Positions 50,281-59,114 of a stretch of DNA of 64,000 nt are shown here, in pieces. Position numbers and translations under genes: made by a program. This stretch comes from Nitrosomonas oligotropha. GTDB taxonomy: Bacteria > Pseudomonadota > Gammaproteobacteria > Burkholderiales > Nitrosomonadaceae. The DNA lies in NCBI RefSeq assembly GCF_900106555.1, contig NZ_FNOE01000004.1, positions 62,001-126,000 of the forward strand, in the 5' to 3' direction. The notes under the pieces are model-generated. The model ran no database searches. It was not told the origin of the DNA and saw only the letters and a program-made list of their open reading frames with translations. The stretch's first letter is position 1, and each line of letters begins with the position of its first letter.

Positions 50281-51341
50281 TTATTTATCGCTACATCGCC
50301 TACCAGGTCCTGATCGGCTTCGTGATGTCCACCGCCATTCTGCTGCCATTATTCAGTTTCTTTGACTTATTGGATCAACTGGATGACGTGGGTAGAGGAA
50401 CTTACCACGCCAAGGACGCGTTCCTCTACACAGCCATGATATTACCGCGCCGGTTTATTCAGATCGCACCTTTTATTGCCTCTCTCGGCACGGTGGTTGC
50501 ATTGGGAAAACTGGCAGTCAATTCGGAACTGATCGCGATGCGGATTGCTGGCATTTCCCCGTTGCATATCAGCTTCGCGCCGTTGAGCGTTGGTATTGCG
50601 CTACTGCTGATTGTCGCCATCCTGGAACAATTTGTCGCACCGCAACTGCAACAAAAAGCCATCACCAATCGCGCCATCGCGCTGGAACAAAGCGCGGAAT
50701 TAGGCAAGAACCTGGGAATCTGGACGCGCAACGAGCATAACATTCTGCGCATCGGCATGATCGTGCATAACAAGCGCGCAGCCGATATCGAAATCCTGCA
50801 TCTGAGCGCGGAAGATCTCCTGCTCACGCATACCATTGCTGAATACGCCGACATTGTGGAAGACCAAGTCTGGGAACTCAGCAATGCAGTAATCAGAACA
50901 TTCCATGACGACGGACGGATCTCGGTGAGTCATGCCAGTTCGATCCGCTGGCCTTCCTTCGTCAATCCCGAGGATATTGCAACATTGACCAAGCCGCCGG
51001 AAAGCTTGTCACCGCTGGAATTGGTACGGCATGTGGAATTTCTGCGCAGCACCGGCCAGGAAGCCGATTCCTACGCCCTGGCGCTGTGGCGCAAAGCGGG
51101 CGGCGCGATCATGACGGTCGCCATGCTGTTACTATCGGTTCCGCTGGTATTCGGGTCGATCCGCTCCGGGCTGAGCAATAAGCTCATTCTTGCCGCGCTG
51201 ATCGGTCTTGCGGTTTACTTGCTCGATCAAATTATTGCCAATGCCGGTCTGATCCTGCGCTTAAACCCGGCGCTGGTCGCACTGGCACCCGGATTGATGC
51301 TGATCGCCCTAGCCGCTCTCTGGTTACGCCGGACTTCTTAA
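50277..51341 (+). CDS. lptG: LPS export permease LptG
   Basis: 354 residues from ATG 50277, which overlaps the LptF stop; an upstream in-frame codon inside lptF is rejected. The start MIIYRYIAYQVLIGFVMST, the segment LKLAVNSE-like GKLAVNSELIAMRIAGIS (coupling helix) and the C-terminal membrane helices (GGAIMTVAMLLLSVPLVFG) are characteristic of LptG. It forms the LPS transporter with LptF. Co-translation with lptF fits a 1:1 complex. Confidence 0.94.
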   Translation: MIIYRYIAYQVLIGFVMSTAILLPLFSFFDLLDQLDDVGRGTYHAKDAFLYTAMILPRRFIQIAPFIASLGTVVALGKLAVNSELIAMRIAGISPLHISFAPLSVGIALLLIVAILEQFVAPQLQQKAITNRAIALEQSAELGKNLGIWTRNEHNILRIGMIVHNKRAADIEILHLSAEDLLLTHTIAEYADIVEDQVWELSNAVIRTFHDDGRISVSHASSIRWPSFVNPEDIATLTKPPESLSPLELVRHVEFLRSTGQEADSYALALWRKAGGAIMTVAMLLLSVPLVFGSIRSGLSNKLILAALIGLAVYLLDQIIANAGLILRLNPALVALAPGLMLIALAALWLRRTS

Positions 51342-51442
51342 CAGCAGTGTATTAACTGCTGTTATTGTTACCGCAAAACATCTAAAATCGCATAGTTTGG
51401 CGTAACGTGTTGCACTTGAATAATCCTAATTCTCCATCACAC

Positions 51443-52675
51443 ATGTCGACTGCAACTTATATCTATTTTTTCGGTGAAAATGAAATAACCATCTGGGGAT
51501 TGACCGGACGCGAGCGCTTGCGGCGCATGCTGCAAACGCATAAGGACATCATACTGACCGATGACGTTGAAAAAATTCCCGTTACCGCTACTGCTCTATT
51601 CCTGAATTCCAATTTTCTATTCGATGCCCGGGTGCTCGGCGCATTGCTCGGCATGGACAAGAAAATCGCCTTGTATAGCGATGAAGGCTGCCCCGCGGCA
51701 ATCCGCACCGACGGCAATTATGCACCGCAACTGTTGCGCAATCTCAATAACAACAAGGACCAGAACTATAAATTTGCACTGCTGACGATCCCGCGCGTTG
51801 GATTAAAAGATCTGCAAATCGATTACCAGCAGAATCTGAAAAAGAAAGATCCGCCGTACATTCTGCCGGTCAGCGAAGCTAACCGTCCGTTATTGGAACA
51901 AGAACTGTTTTCCGGATCGTACAAAGGCGTCACCGATCTGGTCACCAAATGGGTCTGGCCTGTTCCGGCATTCTGGGTCACGCATTATTGCGTACGCCAA
52001 GGCTGGCAACCCAATCACGTCACGTATCTCAGTGTTGTATTCGCCGTGCTGGCGGGGCTTGCGTTCTGGGCCGGATTCTTCGGCATCGGATTATTGATGG
52101 GTTGGTTCATGACCTTTCTCGACACAGTGGACGGAAAACTGGCGCGCGTCACGGTCACATCCAGCCGCTTCGGCGATATCATGGATCACGGCTTGGATAT
52201 CATCCACCCGCCGCTGTGGTATCTGGCTTGGGGGCTGGGCTTGGAAGGCACGGCAACGCCGTTGACCGGATTGAGCGTCCTAATGTTCTTGATGTTCCTG
52301 GGGTATATCGGCGGGCGTTTGTGCGAAGGCGCATTCCAGTACTGGCTGGCGCACTTTGATATGTTCATCTGGCGCAGAATGGATTCTTTTAACCGGCTGA
52401 TCACAGCCCGGCGCAATCCGAATTTACTGCTACTCACGTGCGGATGGCTCAATGGCCACCCGGATACCGGGTTGCTGCTGGTGGTGCTGTGGCACGTGAT
52501 CTCAACGGGAATTCTGCTCTGGCGCTTGGCCGATGGCTGGAAAACCAAGCAGAAGGAAGGATCGTTGCGATCCTGGTTGCAGGATATCGATCCGGCGCGT
52601 GATCGTGAACAATGGGCGGTGAAAATTTTCACGCGCGCCCCGATCGATCTTAGAAAACCGTTTCCGCTTTCGTAA
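51443..52675 (+). CDS. CDP-alcohol phosphatidyltransferase with N-terminal extension
   Basis: 410 residues from ATG 51443; a GTG at 51407 would add 12 residues, and neither has a strong ribosome site. The catalytic motif DGKLARVTVTSSRFGDIMD, continuing HGLD, fits DGxxAR(x8)GxxxDxxxD exactly, with the first Asp near residue 230. Several membrane helices surround it (VVFAVLAGLAFWAGFFGIG, IGLLMGWFMTFL). The first ~150 residues form a soluble domain (YIYFFGENEITIWGL, GMDKKIALYSDEGCPAAI) reminiscent of a divergent nucleotidyltransferase, as in bifunctional inositol-phosphate phospholipid synthases. It should join a CDP-activated group to an alcohol at the membrane; the product is unknown. Confidence 0.85.
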   Translation: MSTATYIYFFGENEITIWGLTGRERLRRMLQTHKDIILTDDVEKIPVTATALFLNSNFLFDARVLGALLGMDKKIALYSDEGCPAAIRTDGNYAPQLLRNLNNNKDQNYKFALLTIPRVGLKDLQIDYQQNLKKKDPPYILPVSEANRPLLEQELFSGSYKGVTDLVTKWVWPVPAFWVTHYCVRQGWQPNHVTYLSVVFAVLAGLAFWAGFFGIGLLMGWFMTFLDTVDGKLARVTVTSSRFGDIMDHGLDIIHPPLWYLAWGLGLEGTATPLTGLSVLMFLMFLGYIGGRLCEGAFQYWLAHFDMFIWRRMDSFNRLITARRNPNLLLLTCGWLNGHPDTGLLLVVLWHVISTGILLWRLADGWKTKQKEGSLRSWLQDIDPARDREQWAVKIFTRAPIDLRKPFPLS

Positions 52676-52700
52676 GCACCACATTGCATAACAATACCTG

Positions 52701-53705
52701 ATGACGTTGCAAGCACGGATTGACCGTCTGAGAAGCGGAACAGCCAAAACCGGTTGTTTGCTCAACCCCATGGGCGGTCAGGTACGTAAGCGCAAACCGG
52801 CGATCCGGCAAGCGTTGGACGACATACCCGGCATGCTGGTGTGCGAAGCCAATGATGCGATCACTTTCAAGAGCGCGGTTGATCAATTACTCCAAGCGGA
52901 TATCGACTTACTGGTGATCGTAGCCGGTGACGGCACCACGCACGCTATCTTCGGCCATTTATTCGCAGCACGCGCCCCCGCTGACTGGCCGCTCATCACG
53001 ATCATACCCGGCGGCACCACGAATATGACGCCGCTGGACTTGGGCGTGCGCGGCAAGCCCGAACAAATCATCCGGCGCTTGCACGCCTATTTGCGCAAAC
53101 CCTCCGCTCCAAAACTGGCACAACGTGCGGTGTTGCGTATTGAACAGGCTGGCACGAATCCGATTTACGGTATGTTCTTTGCCGTCGGATTGGTCGCGCG
53201 CGGCGTAAAATTCTCGCGCAGCCCGGTGAAGCAAATTGGCATCACCGGCGGCATTTTCACCGCGATGATCATGTTGCGCTCGCTTTTCGGCATGCTCGCC
53301 AACATGATTCTGGGCCGCCAGCAAAGCGAATGGGCGCCGGTTAACATGACCCTGACGGAAGCCGGCGGACGAATTCACCAGGGTACTTATCTGTTCGCAT
53401 TGGTCAGCGCGTTGGATTGCCTGTTATTGAACATCCGCCCGTATTGGGGGACAGAACCGGCACCGTTGCATGTGACATTGGTCGATCAGCAACATAAGCG
53501 CCTGTGGCGCTCGGTATGGCCGATATTGTCGGGTGACGGCGCGGTGCTACAGGAAAAAGACGGCTACTACAGCCACAATACCGGCTCCTTAACTGTGCAC
53601 ATGGACGACGAATATATTGTCGACGGTGAATTGTACCGGTCGGCCAATCCACAAACGCCAATCACCATCACCGCCACCGATCCCGTGACATTTCTCGTGC
53701 TATAG
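52701..53705 (+). CDS. Diacylglycerol-kinase-family lipid kinase
   Basis: 334 residues with the DAGK catalytic fold: LNPMGGQVRKRKPAIRQAL at the N-terminus, VIVAGDGTTHAIFGHLF corresponding to the GGDGT nucleotide-binding motif (here AGDGT), and ITIIPGGTTNMTPLDLG. It phosphorylates a lipid or a diphosphate-linked lipid intermediate in the cytoplasmic leaflet. It starts 25 bases after the CDP-alcohol phosphatidyltransferase gene and is followed by a Tam41-like gene, so the three probably act in one lipid pathway. Confidence 0.85.
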   Translation: MTLQARIDRLRSGTAKTGCLLNPMGGQVRKRKPAIRQALDDIPGMLVCEANDAITFKSAVDQLLQADIDLLVIVAGDGTTHAIFGHLFAARAPADWPLITIIPGGTTNMTPLDLGVRGKPEQIIRRLHAYLRKPSAPKLAQRAVLRIEQAGTNPIYGMFFAVGLVARGVKFSRSPVKQIGITGGIFTAMIMLRSLFGMLANMILGRQQSEWAPVNMTLTEAGGRIHQGTYLFALVSALDCLLLNIRPYWGTEPAPLHVTLVDQQHKRLWRSVWPILSGDGAVLQEKDGYYSHNTGSLTVHMDDEYIVDGELYRSANPQTPITITATDPVTFLVL

Positions 53706-53720
53706 CTATAGGATATCGCC

Positions 53721-54695
53721 ATGACCAACCCCTTACTCGAAGCCATTGTGCAACTGCCTGCCGAATTGATCGATGAAGTCGCGGAGGAAAGCAAAAAGGC
53801 TGTTTCCGCTGATTTCGTCCCTTTGGTAGATGCGCTCATCATGCGCTTTGGCGAATCGCTGGATGCCGTGATTCTGTATGGCTCCTGCTTGCACTCCGCC
53901 GTGAGCCTGGAAGAAGGCATCGTCGACCTGTATGTCGTCGTTGACAGCTATCATAAAGCGTATACGGAGCGCCATTTGGCCACCCTCAATGCCTGGCTGG
54001 CGCCGAATGTGTTTTATCTGGAAGTACCGCATCAGGAAAAAACATTGCGCGCCAAATACGCCGTCATTTCCACCGCCGATTTTGCGCACGGCGCGCAGTT
54101 CTGGTTTCATTCCTACATTTGGGCGCGTTTTGCGCAACCGTCACGGCTGCTATATACGCGCGACGATATGGTACGGCAACGTATTTATGCCGCATTGGCG
54201 CATTCCGTCATTACCTTTTTAAAATCCGGCGTGCCCGCGCTTGAAGCCGACACTTTGGATGTCGAAGAAATCTGGACCCGTTGCTTGATCCTCACCTACG
54301 CCGCTGAATTGCGCGCCGAAAACCAATCGCGCGCGCGTCATCTGGCACAAGCCAACCGAGATGCGTTTACCCGCCTGACAGCCGCCGCCAGTCCGCTTTT
54401 GACAGAAATCCTGGAAAAACAGGGAAACGGGCAATATCGCTGCCTGACCCGTCCAGTCAGTCAACGGCAAGCGTTGTGGCGCTGGCGGCTACGCCGCTGG
54501 CAGGGCAGAGTCCTATCGATTCTGCGCTTGGCCAAAGCTACGCTGACCTTCAGCAATAGCGTCGACTACGCCGCTTGGAAAATCGAGCGGCACACCGGTG
54601 TGCGCGTGGAAGTCACGCCGATGCTACGCCGCCACCCTATTTTGTGGGGCTTGAAAGTCGCCCGGCAATTATTGCGGCGCGGCGTATTACGCTGA
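53721..54695 (+). CDS. Nucleotidyltransferase-like protein, possibly Tam41-type CDP-DAG synthase
   Basis: 324 residues. The segment VILYGSCLHSAVSLEEGIVD, continuing LYVVVDSYHKAYTERHLATL, resembles the GS...DxxxxVD nucleotide-binding core of Tam41-type phosphatidate cytidylyltransferases, including a Lys/His-rich stretch and FYLEVP after it. The remainder is helical without clear membrane spans (FLKSGVPALEADTLDVEEI). If correct, it makes CDP-diacylglycerol from phosphatidate, supplying the CDP-alcohol phosphatidyltransferase next door. The match is by motif only; another nucleotidyltransferase function is possible. It begins 15 bases after the lipid kinase gene. Confidence 0.6.
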   Translation: MTNPLLEAIVQLPAELIDEVAEESKKAVSADFVPLVDALIMRFGESLDAVILYGSCLHSAVSLEEGIVDLYVVVDSYHKAYTERHLATLNAWLAPNVFYLEVPHQEKTLRAKYAVISTADFAHGAQFWFHSYIWARFAQPSRLLYTRDDMVRQRIYAALAHSVITFLKSGVPALEADTLDVEEIWTRCLILTYAAELRAENQSRARHLAQANRDAFTRLTAAASPLLTEILEKQGNGQYRCLTRPVSQRQALWRWRLRRWQGRVLSILRLAKATLTFSNSVDYAAWKIERHTGVRVEVTPMLRRHPILWGLKVARQLLRRGVLR

Positions 54696-54745
54696 TGAAC
54701 ATCATTACCATTGTCGATTAACATTCACTTTCATTGGAGACACGC

Positions 54746-55393
54746 ATGAATCATGTCATTCGTTTACTTAGCCTGCCGGTATTATTGATGCTGACGGCTT
54801 GCACCACGATGTATCTCGAAGGCCTGGAAAAGGTCGGCATTCCCAAACGCGACGTGATGGTCTATCGCGTTGAGAAAGCGCGCGACACGCAACAAGAAAC
54901 CAAGGAACAATTCAAGTCCGCCCTGGAACAATTCACCGCCGCGACGAATTTCCAAGGCGGTGATTTGGAAGCCACCTATAAGAAACTGAACGATGCGTAT
55001 GAAGCCAGCGCCGGTAAAGCAGAAGAAGTCAAAAGCCGCATCGCCGACATCGAAAGCGTCTCGGAAGCGCTATTCACCGAGTGGAAGCAGGAAATCACGC
55101 AGTACAGCAATGCATCGTTGCGGCAAAACAGCCAGAAAAAACTCGACGCCACCCAGGTGCATTACCGTCAGCTGATCGCCGCGATGAAACAGGCCGAAGC
55201 CAAGATTGAACCCATTCTCACCGTGTTTCACGACCAAGTCATGTACCTCAAGCACAATCTGAATGCACGCGCCATCGCTTCGCTCAAAGGCGAATTGGGC
55301 AACATCAAATCCGACGTGTCGGCGCTGGTTTCCTCCATGGAGAAATCGATTAACGAGGCCAATGCGTTCATCAGCACGATGGAGAACAAATGA
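54746..55393 (+). CDS. DUF2959-family lipoprotein
   Basis: 215 residues from ATG 54746 with TTGGAGA just upstream; an in-frame TTG within that ribosome site is rejected. The lipoprotein signal ends with LTAC. The mature protein is long, helical and coiled-coil-like, as in DUF2959 (GIPKRDVMVYRVEKARDTQ, LEATYKKLNDAYEASAGKA, LKHNLNARAIASLKGELG). Function is unknown; such periplasmic coiled-coil lipoproteins may act in envelope organisation. It follows the lipid genes by about 50 bases. Confidence 0.8.
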   Translation: MNHVIRLLSLPVLLMLTACTTMYLEGLEKVGIPKRDVMVYRVEKARDTQQETKEQFKSALEQFTAATNFQGGDLEATYKKLNDAYEASAGKAEEVKSRIADIESVSEALFTEWKQEITQYSNASLRQNSQKKLDATQVHYRQLIAAMKQAEAKIEPILTVFHDQVMYLKHNLNARAIASLKGELGNIKSDVSALVSSMEKSINEANAFISTMENK

Positions 55394-55420
55394 TGCCGGT
55401 CCTGCGCTAGAGAACTTTTC

Positions 55421-55960
55421 ATGGCATTGAAACCAACGATTTATAAATTCAAAATCGCGCTGACCGACCTCAACCGCCAGTATTACGATACGCTCAATCT
55501 GACCATCGCCCAGCATCCGTCCGAAACGCTGGAACGGATGATGGCGCGCATGCTCGCGTTCTGCCTCAATGCGCAGGAATCGCTAACGTTCACCAAAGGA
55601 CTCAGCAGCGCCGAAGAATCCGACCTCTGGGCGCACACCCCGGACGGCCGGATTGCGCTATGGATCGACGTCGGCGAACCCGCCCCCGAACGCATCAAAA
55701 AAGCCACCCGGATCGCGCAAACCGTCAAGGTGTATAGCTTCAATTCCAAATCGAACATCTGGTGGATGCAGGAACAAGCAAAATTCAAAGAACTGGCCGC
55801 AACCATTTTCCAGTTTCAATCGCCGGACATTCAGGCATTGGCCAAGTTGGTACAACGAACGATGGATATCTCTGTCACCATTAGCGAACAATCGGCTTAT
55901 GTGGCGGCGGAAGGAGGGGAGTGTGAGGTGAACTGGACGGTGTTACAAGCTGCCGGTTGA
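55421..55960 (+). CDS. yaeQ: YaeQ-family protein
   Basis: 179 residues. The opening LKPTIYKFKIALTDLNRQYYD and HPSETLERMMARMLAFCLN, then DLWAHTPDGRIALWIDVGEP, match the YaeQ family, whose fold resembles a PD-(D/E)xK nuclease and has been linked to transcription anti-termination. Its exact role is unsettled. It lies 27 bases after the DUF2959 gene. Confidence 0.85.
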   Translation: MALKPTIYKFKIALTDLNRQYYDTLNLTIAQHPSETLERMMARMLAFCLNAQESLTFTKGLSSAEESDLWAHTPDGRIALWIDVGEPAPERIKKATRIAQTVKVYSFNSKSNIWWMQEQAKFKELAATIFQFQSPDIQALAKLVQRTMDISVTISEQSAYVAAEGGECEVNWTVLQAAG

Positions 55961-55992
55961 TCCGGCCAAACTGTATGTGGAGAACGCTGAGT

Positions 55993-56346
55993 CTAATGCG
56001 GTAAGGTCTCGAGATATGTTTTAAGTGCCAGCGCATGGCTATGTTCCGTATCCTTCGCACCGTAAACCAGTGTAATCGGACCACGGCGCAGATGATCGAC
56101 GAGTTGTCCGACCGCTGCCGGATTCTGATCCAATTCCTGACAGTAACGCTCCCTGAATTCATCCCATTTCAACGGATCATGACTGAACCACTTACGTAGC
56201 GGTATGCTGGGCGCTATCTCCTTGAACCACCAATCGATCCGCGCTGCATCCTTGGAAACCCCGCGCGGCCATAGCCGATCCACCAAAATCCGAAATCCGT
56301 CATCCGGCCCGGGTGGTTCGTATGCTCGTTTTAGCAGAATCACCAT
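55993..56346 (-). CDS. DUF488-family protein
   Basis: 117 residues from ATG 56346 (MVILLKRAYEPPGPDDGFR); a TTG at 56367 would extend it into the preceding gene. Conserved stretches are ILVDRLWPRGVSKDAARID, then WFKEIAPSI, LRKWFSHDP and a C-terminal GPITLVYGAKDTEHSHA. DUF488 proteins are small cytoplasmic proteins of unknown activity. It follows the exported adhesin-E-like gene on the minus strand. Confidence 0.8.
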   Translation of the reverse strand: MVILLKRAYEPPGPDDGFRILVDRLWPRGVSKDAARIDWWFKEIAPSIPLRKWFSHDPLKWDEFRERYCQELDQNPAAVGQLVDHLRRGPITLVYGAKDTEHSHALALKTYLETLPH

Positions 56347-56354
56347 TGGCTTGT

Positions 56355-56738
56355 TCAGTTCGCACAAACCGTCTCTTCAATTCTCCGGAAAATCGAGTTC
56401 GCCGAGAAACCGAACCAATCGGTCGATTCCTCGTGATGTGCGCCGATCACTTTGCCAGTAGCTTCTTTATCCGGGTACATCAGCATCGTGATCGAACGTG
56501 CTTTGTCCCGCGTGCAATCGAATTCGTACAGGGTTTTTACCGCATGATGCCCGCCTTTTTGCTTTTCTTCGTAGCTGGATAGCACCCAGACTTTTCTGAA
56601 TTGACCGTCCTTCCGCACGGTGTCCGGATCGAAGTAATGCGCTTCACCGGGTTTCCCGGCAATATCCACGCCAGTCCATTTGGCTTGCGCGGGTAGCATA
56701 GTCAGCAGTAAAACGAGTACCAATACACATTTTTTCAT
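56355..56738 (-). CDS. Exported surface-adhesin-E-like protein
   Basis: 127 residues with a clear signal peptide (CVLVLVLLLTMLPAQA). The mature part, HYFDPDTVRKDGQFRKVWVL, then YEFDCTRDKARSITMLMYP and a terminal Cys, resembles the small beta-rich adhesin-E-type domain found in many short exported proteins with no known function. Two Cys could form a disulfide. DUF488 begins eight bases after its stop. Confidence 0.75.
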   Translation of the reverse strand: MKKCVLVLVLLLTMLPAQAKWTGVDIAGKPGEAHYFDPDTVRKDGQFRKVWVLSSYEEKQKGGHHAVKTLYEFDCTRDKARSITMLMYPDKEATGKVIGAHHEESTDWFGFSANSIFRRIEETVCAN

Positions 56739-57059
56739 GATTAATCGCTATAATTGGTTGGTGCAATTTAATTTTCTTTCCCCCAGAATCCCCACGCCGC
56801 AGGTCACTCCAACCGGGGTTTCTTCTTTGTTGCAGAAAGCAATAAATGCCGGTCATTTTGCCACTAAATAGTTTCCACTGTGGGTGTTTTCAACTATTCT
56901 TAGCATCCAGTCAGCCTCGTCATGGCAGCAATGAAAATTTATTTTGTGCGGATATTTTGCATCGTTTGACTGACTGCAAGAATTTCTTGTGTGCATTAAA
57001 TCCGCCGGGTACTGGAAGTCTACCGCGTTATGAATAGCATTAATCTGGAGTTAAATATA
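56739..57059. other. Intergenic region before the ExbB-like gene
   Basis: About 320 bases between divergent genes. Short runs of C and G near 56781-56817 could pair over a long loop before TTTCTTCTTT, but the stem is not clean. I saw no gene or RNA that I could name. The ribosome site GGAG at 57047-57050 belongs to the next gene. Confidence 0.4.
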
Positions 57060-57707
57060 ATGGAAGAATTGAATCAAGCCTGGGTCATGTTGAAGCTTGG
57101 CGGGATCATTATCGTACCGCTGGCTTTGCTGGCGATTGTCGCGCTGGCGATCATGTTTGAGAAAGCATTTATCTATTGGCGTTATGCGCGCCTTTCCAGC
57201 GATTTGCTAAACCTGGTGGAAACGTACGGCTTCAAATGGAACGATCTGGAAAAAATTCTTTCCGGGCTGGATAGCCGCCACTATTACAAGCGTTTCTTCG
57301 AAGTGGTGATTTCCAACCGGCACCAACCGGCTTGGTGGACGGAATCGCGCGCCGCCGATGAAGCGCAGATCATCGAGGAAGCGCTGGCGCGCCGCCTCTG
57401 GGCGCTGGAAACCATCGTCACCGCCGCGCCGCTGCTGGGATTGGTCGGTACCGTGGTGGGTATGATGCGCGCCTTCCAGGTGATCGGCAGCGAAGGCGTG
57501 GTGAATCCCACGGCGGTTACCGGCGGTGTGGCGGAAGCGCTGATTGCGACCGTGGTCGGTCTGGCGATTGCGCTGGTGGCGTTGTTCGGTTTCAATTATT
57601 TTTCCCGCTTGCAATCGCTGACGATGGATGAAATGGAACGCCTGGGTACGCGGCTGATCGATAACATCCGTCTGGATCAACAGGGCAATAGCGATGAAGC
57701 TCCGTAA
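57060..57707 (+). CDS. ExbB/TolQ-family proton channel subunit
   Basis: 215 residues from ATG 57060, chosen for the GGAG site nine bases upstream; an ATG at 57030 would add ten residues without a ribosome site. Three membrane helices include GGIIIVPLALLAIVALAIM and TAPLLGLVGTVVGMMRAFQ, the latter the conserved channel helix, then VAEALIATVVGLAIALVALF. With ExbD it converts proton-motive force into mechanical energy for a TonB-type protein. The ExbD gene overlaps by 14 bases and a TonB-like gene follows. This is the only such energy module in the window and could serve the six receptors, though that is inferred. Confidence 0.9.
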   Translation: MEELNQAWVMLKLGGIIIVPLALLAIVALAIMFEKAFIYWRYARLSSDLLNLVETYGFKWNDLEKILSGLDSRHYYKRFFEVVISNRHQPAWWTESRAADEAQIIEEALARRLWALETIVTAAPLLGLVGTVVGMMRAFQVIGSEGVVNPTAVTGGVAEALIATVVGLAIALVALFGFNYFSRLQSLTMDEMERLGTRLIDNIRLDQQGNSDEAP

Positions 57708-58095
57708 ATCGCGCGCGGTTCCGAAAGGCAGGATCGAGATCATCCCGATGATCGACGTGATGTTTTTCTTACTGGCGACATTCATGCTGGCTTCGTTATC
57801 GATGCAAAATCTGGATTCATTGCAGGTGGATTTGCCCGAAGGGCAGGCGGAAAAGCTCAGCGCGGAAAAACCGGTTACATTGACACTAACCAAGGACAGC
57901 AAAATCTATATTAATCAGACAGCCGTCACATTGGACACACTGGCCAATACGCTCAAACCGTTACTGGCGGATTCCAAGCAAAAATTGATCGTATCGGCGG
58001 ATAACGATGCGCCGCAGGGCATGGTCGTGCAAGCCATGCTGCGCGCCCGCGCCGCCGGGGCTCAGCATTTTCTGATTGCAGTGAAACATAAATAA
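57694..58095 (+). CDS. ExbD/TolR-family protein
   Basis: 133 residues with one N-terminal membrane helix (IPMIDVMFFLLATFMLASL), in which the Asp of PMIDVMFFLL is the conserved proton-conducting residue. The periplasmic domain follows with the usual ...LPEGQAEKLSAEKPVTLTLT and LIVSADNDAPQGMVVQAM. It pairs with the ExbB-like protein encoded just upstream, overlapping by 14 bases. Confidence 0.92.
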   Translation: MKLRKSRAVPKGRIEIIPMIDVMFFLLATFMLASLSMQNLDSLQVDLPEGQAEKLSAEKPVTLTLTKDSKIYINQTAVTLDTLANTLKPLLADSKQKLIVSADNDAPQGMVVQAMLRARAAGAQHFLIAVKHK

Positions 58096-58106
58096 CGTAA
58101 AAAAGC

Positions 58107-58970
58107 ATGGCCAGCTCCCGATCGAGAGAAATTCGCCTATGGTGGCCGTTGCCGCTGGCTGCGCTCGTCTGGGTGCTGATTATCTGGGGCTTGGGATTTT
58201 TTCTGTCCATGCCGGAGGTGGAAATTGACACACCGCCGCCCATCGCCGCCAGCTTTATCGACCTGAGCGAAGACGAGAACGCCACCAGTTCGATGCCGGC
58301 CTCCGCGCCCAACCCGCCCCCGCCGGAACCGGAAAAACCCAAAATCGAAGAACCCAAGCCCGCGCCCAAATCGCCGCCGTTGCCTGCTCAGGCAAGGCCG
58401 CAAACCAAGCCCAAGGCAGCTGAAAAACCTGTAAAACCGAAAGCGCCCATTCCGGCGAAAGAAGTCGCAAAAACCAAAGCACCGCCGCAACCGCCCGCCG
58501 ATGCGCCGTCGGATCTTTCCGAATATATCAATCAATCCAAAGCGCGCCGCCGCGCAGAAGGGCTTTTCGATACGCCGGATTCCGCTCCCGCCGCCGCTAC
58601 CAAGCAGCTGTCCGCGGATGAAATCCGCATGGCCAATATCCGGCGCAATCTGCAAAACCCCGGCACCAGCGGCATATTCCAGATTATCCGCATCGGCCCG
58701 CGCACCGCCGAATTCTCATTTCGCGCCTGGACCACGGGGCAAACCAATCCGCGCCTGCAAACGGTTCACGTCGAAGCCGGGCCGGATGGTAATGTCGAGC
58801 TCGCCATTATCCGCCGCATGATTCAATTGATCCGCGAACATTACAAGGAAGATTTCAACTGGGAATCGCACCGCCTGCACCGTGTCGTCGTGTTATCAGC
58901 ACGCGAGAAAGATACTGCAGGACTGGAAGAATTTCTGATGCGCGAATTCTTTATTAATCCTGTACGGTAA
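58107..58970 (+). CDS. TonB-like energy transducer, non-canonical
   Basis: 287 residues. One N-terminal membrane helix (WWPLPLAALVWVLIIWGLGF) is followed by a Pro/Lys/Glu-rich periplasmic spacer from about 70 to 130 (PNPPPPEPEKPKIEEPKP), as in TonB. The C-terminal domain (residues ~180-287) lacks the canonical TonB YP motif and instead has IRRNLQNPGTSGIFQIIRIG and GQTNPRLQTVHVEAGPDG. It follows exbD by 11 bases, so it is likely the transducer of this ExbBD pair, but which receptors it contacts is uncertain. Confidence 0.78.
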   Translation: MASSRSREIRLWWPLPLAALVWVLIIWGLGFFLSMPEVEIDTPPPIAASFIDLSEDENATSSMPASAPNPPPPEPEKPKIEEPKPAPKSPPLPAQARPQTKPKAAEKPVKPKAPIPAKEVAKTKAPPQPPADAPSDLSEYINQSKARRRAEGLFDTPDSAPAAATKQLSADEIRMANIRRNLQNPGTSGIFQIIRIGPRTAEFSFRAWTTGQTNPRLQTVHVEAGPDGNVELAIIRRMIQLIREHYKEDFNWESHRLHRVVVLSAREKDTAGLEEFLMREFFINPVR

Positions 58971-59114
58971 GCCTGCCGGACTTAAGAAACACTCCAATAC
59001 GTCGTAACAATAAAATATGAGAAAGCTTCCACGATCTCTGTTTTTATTAACCCGGAATTAAACATTAAACTCAGATAGATAAATATTATTTACCTATCCG
59101 CCAGCCTTCTTAGA

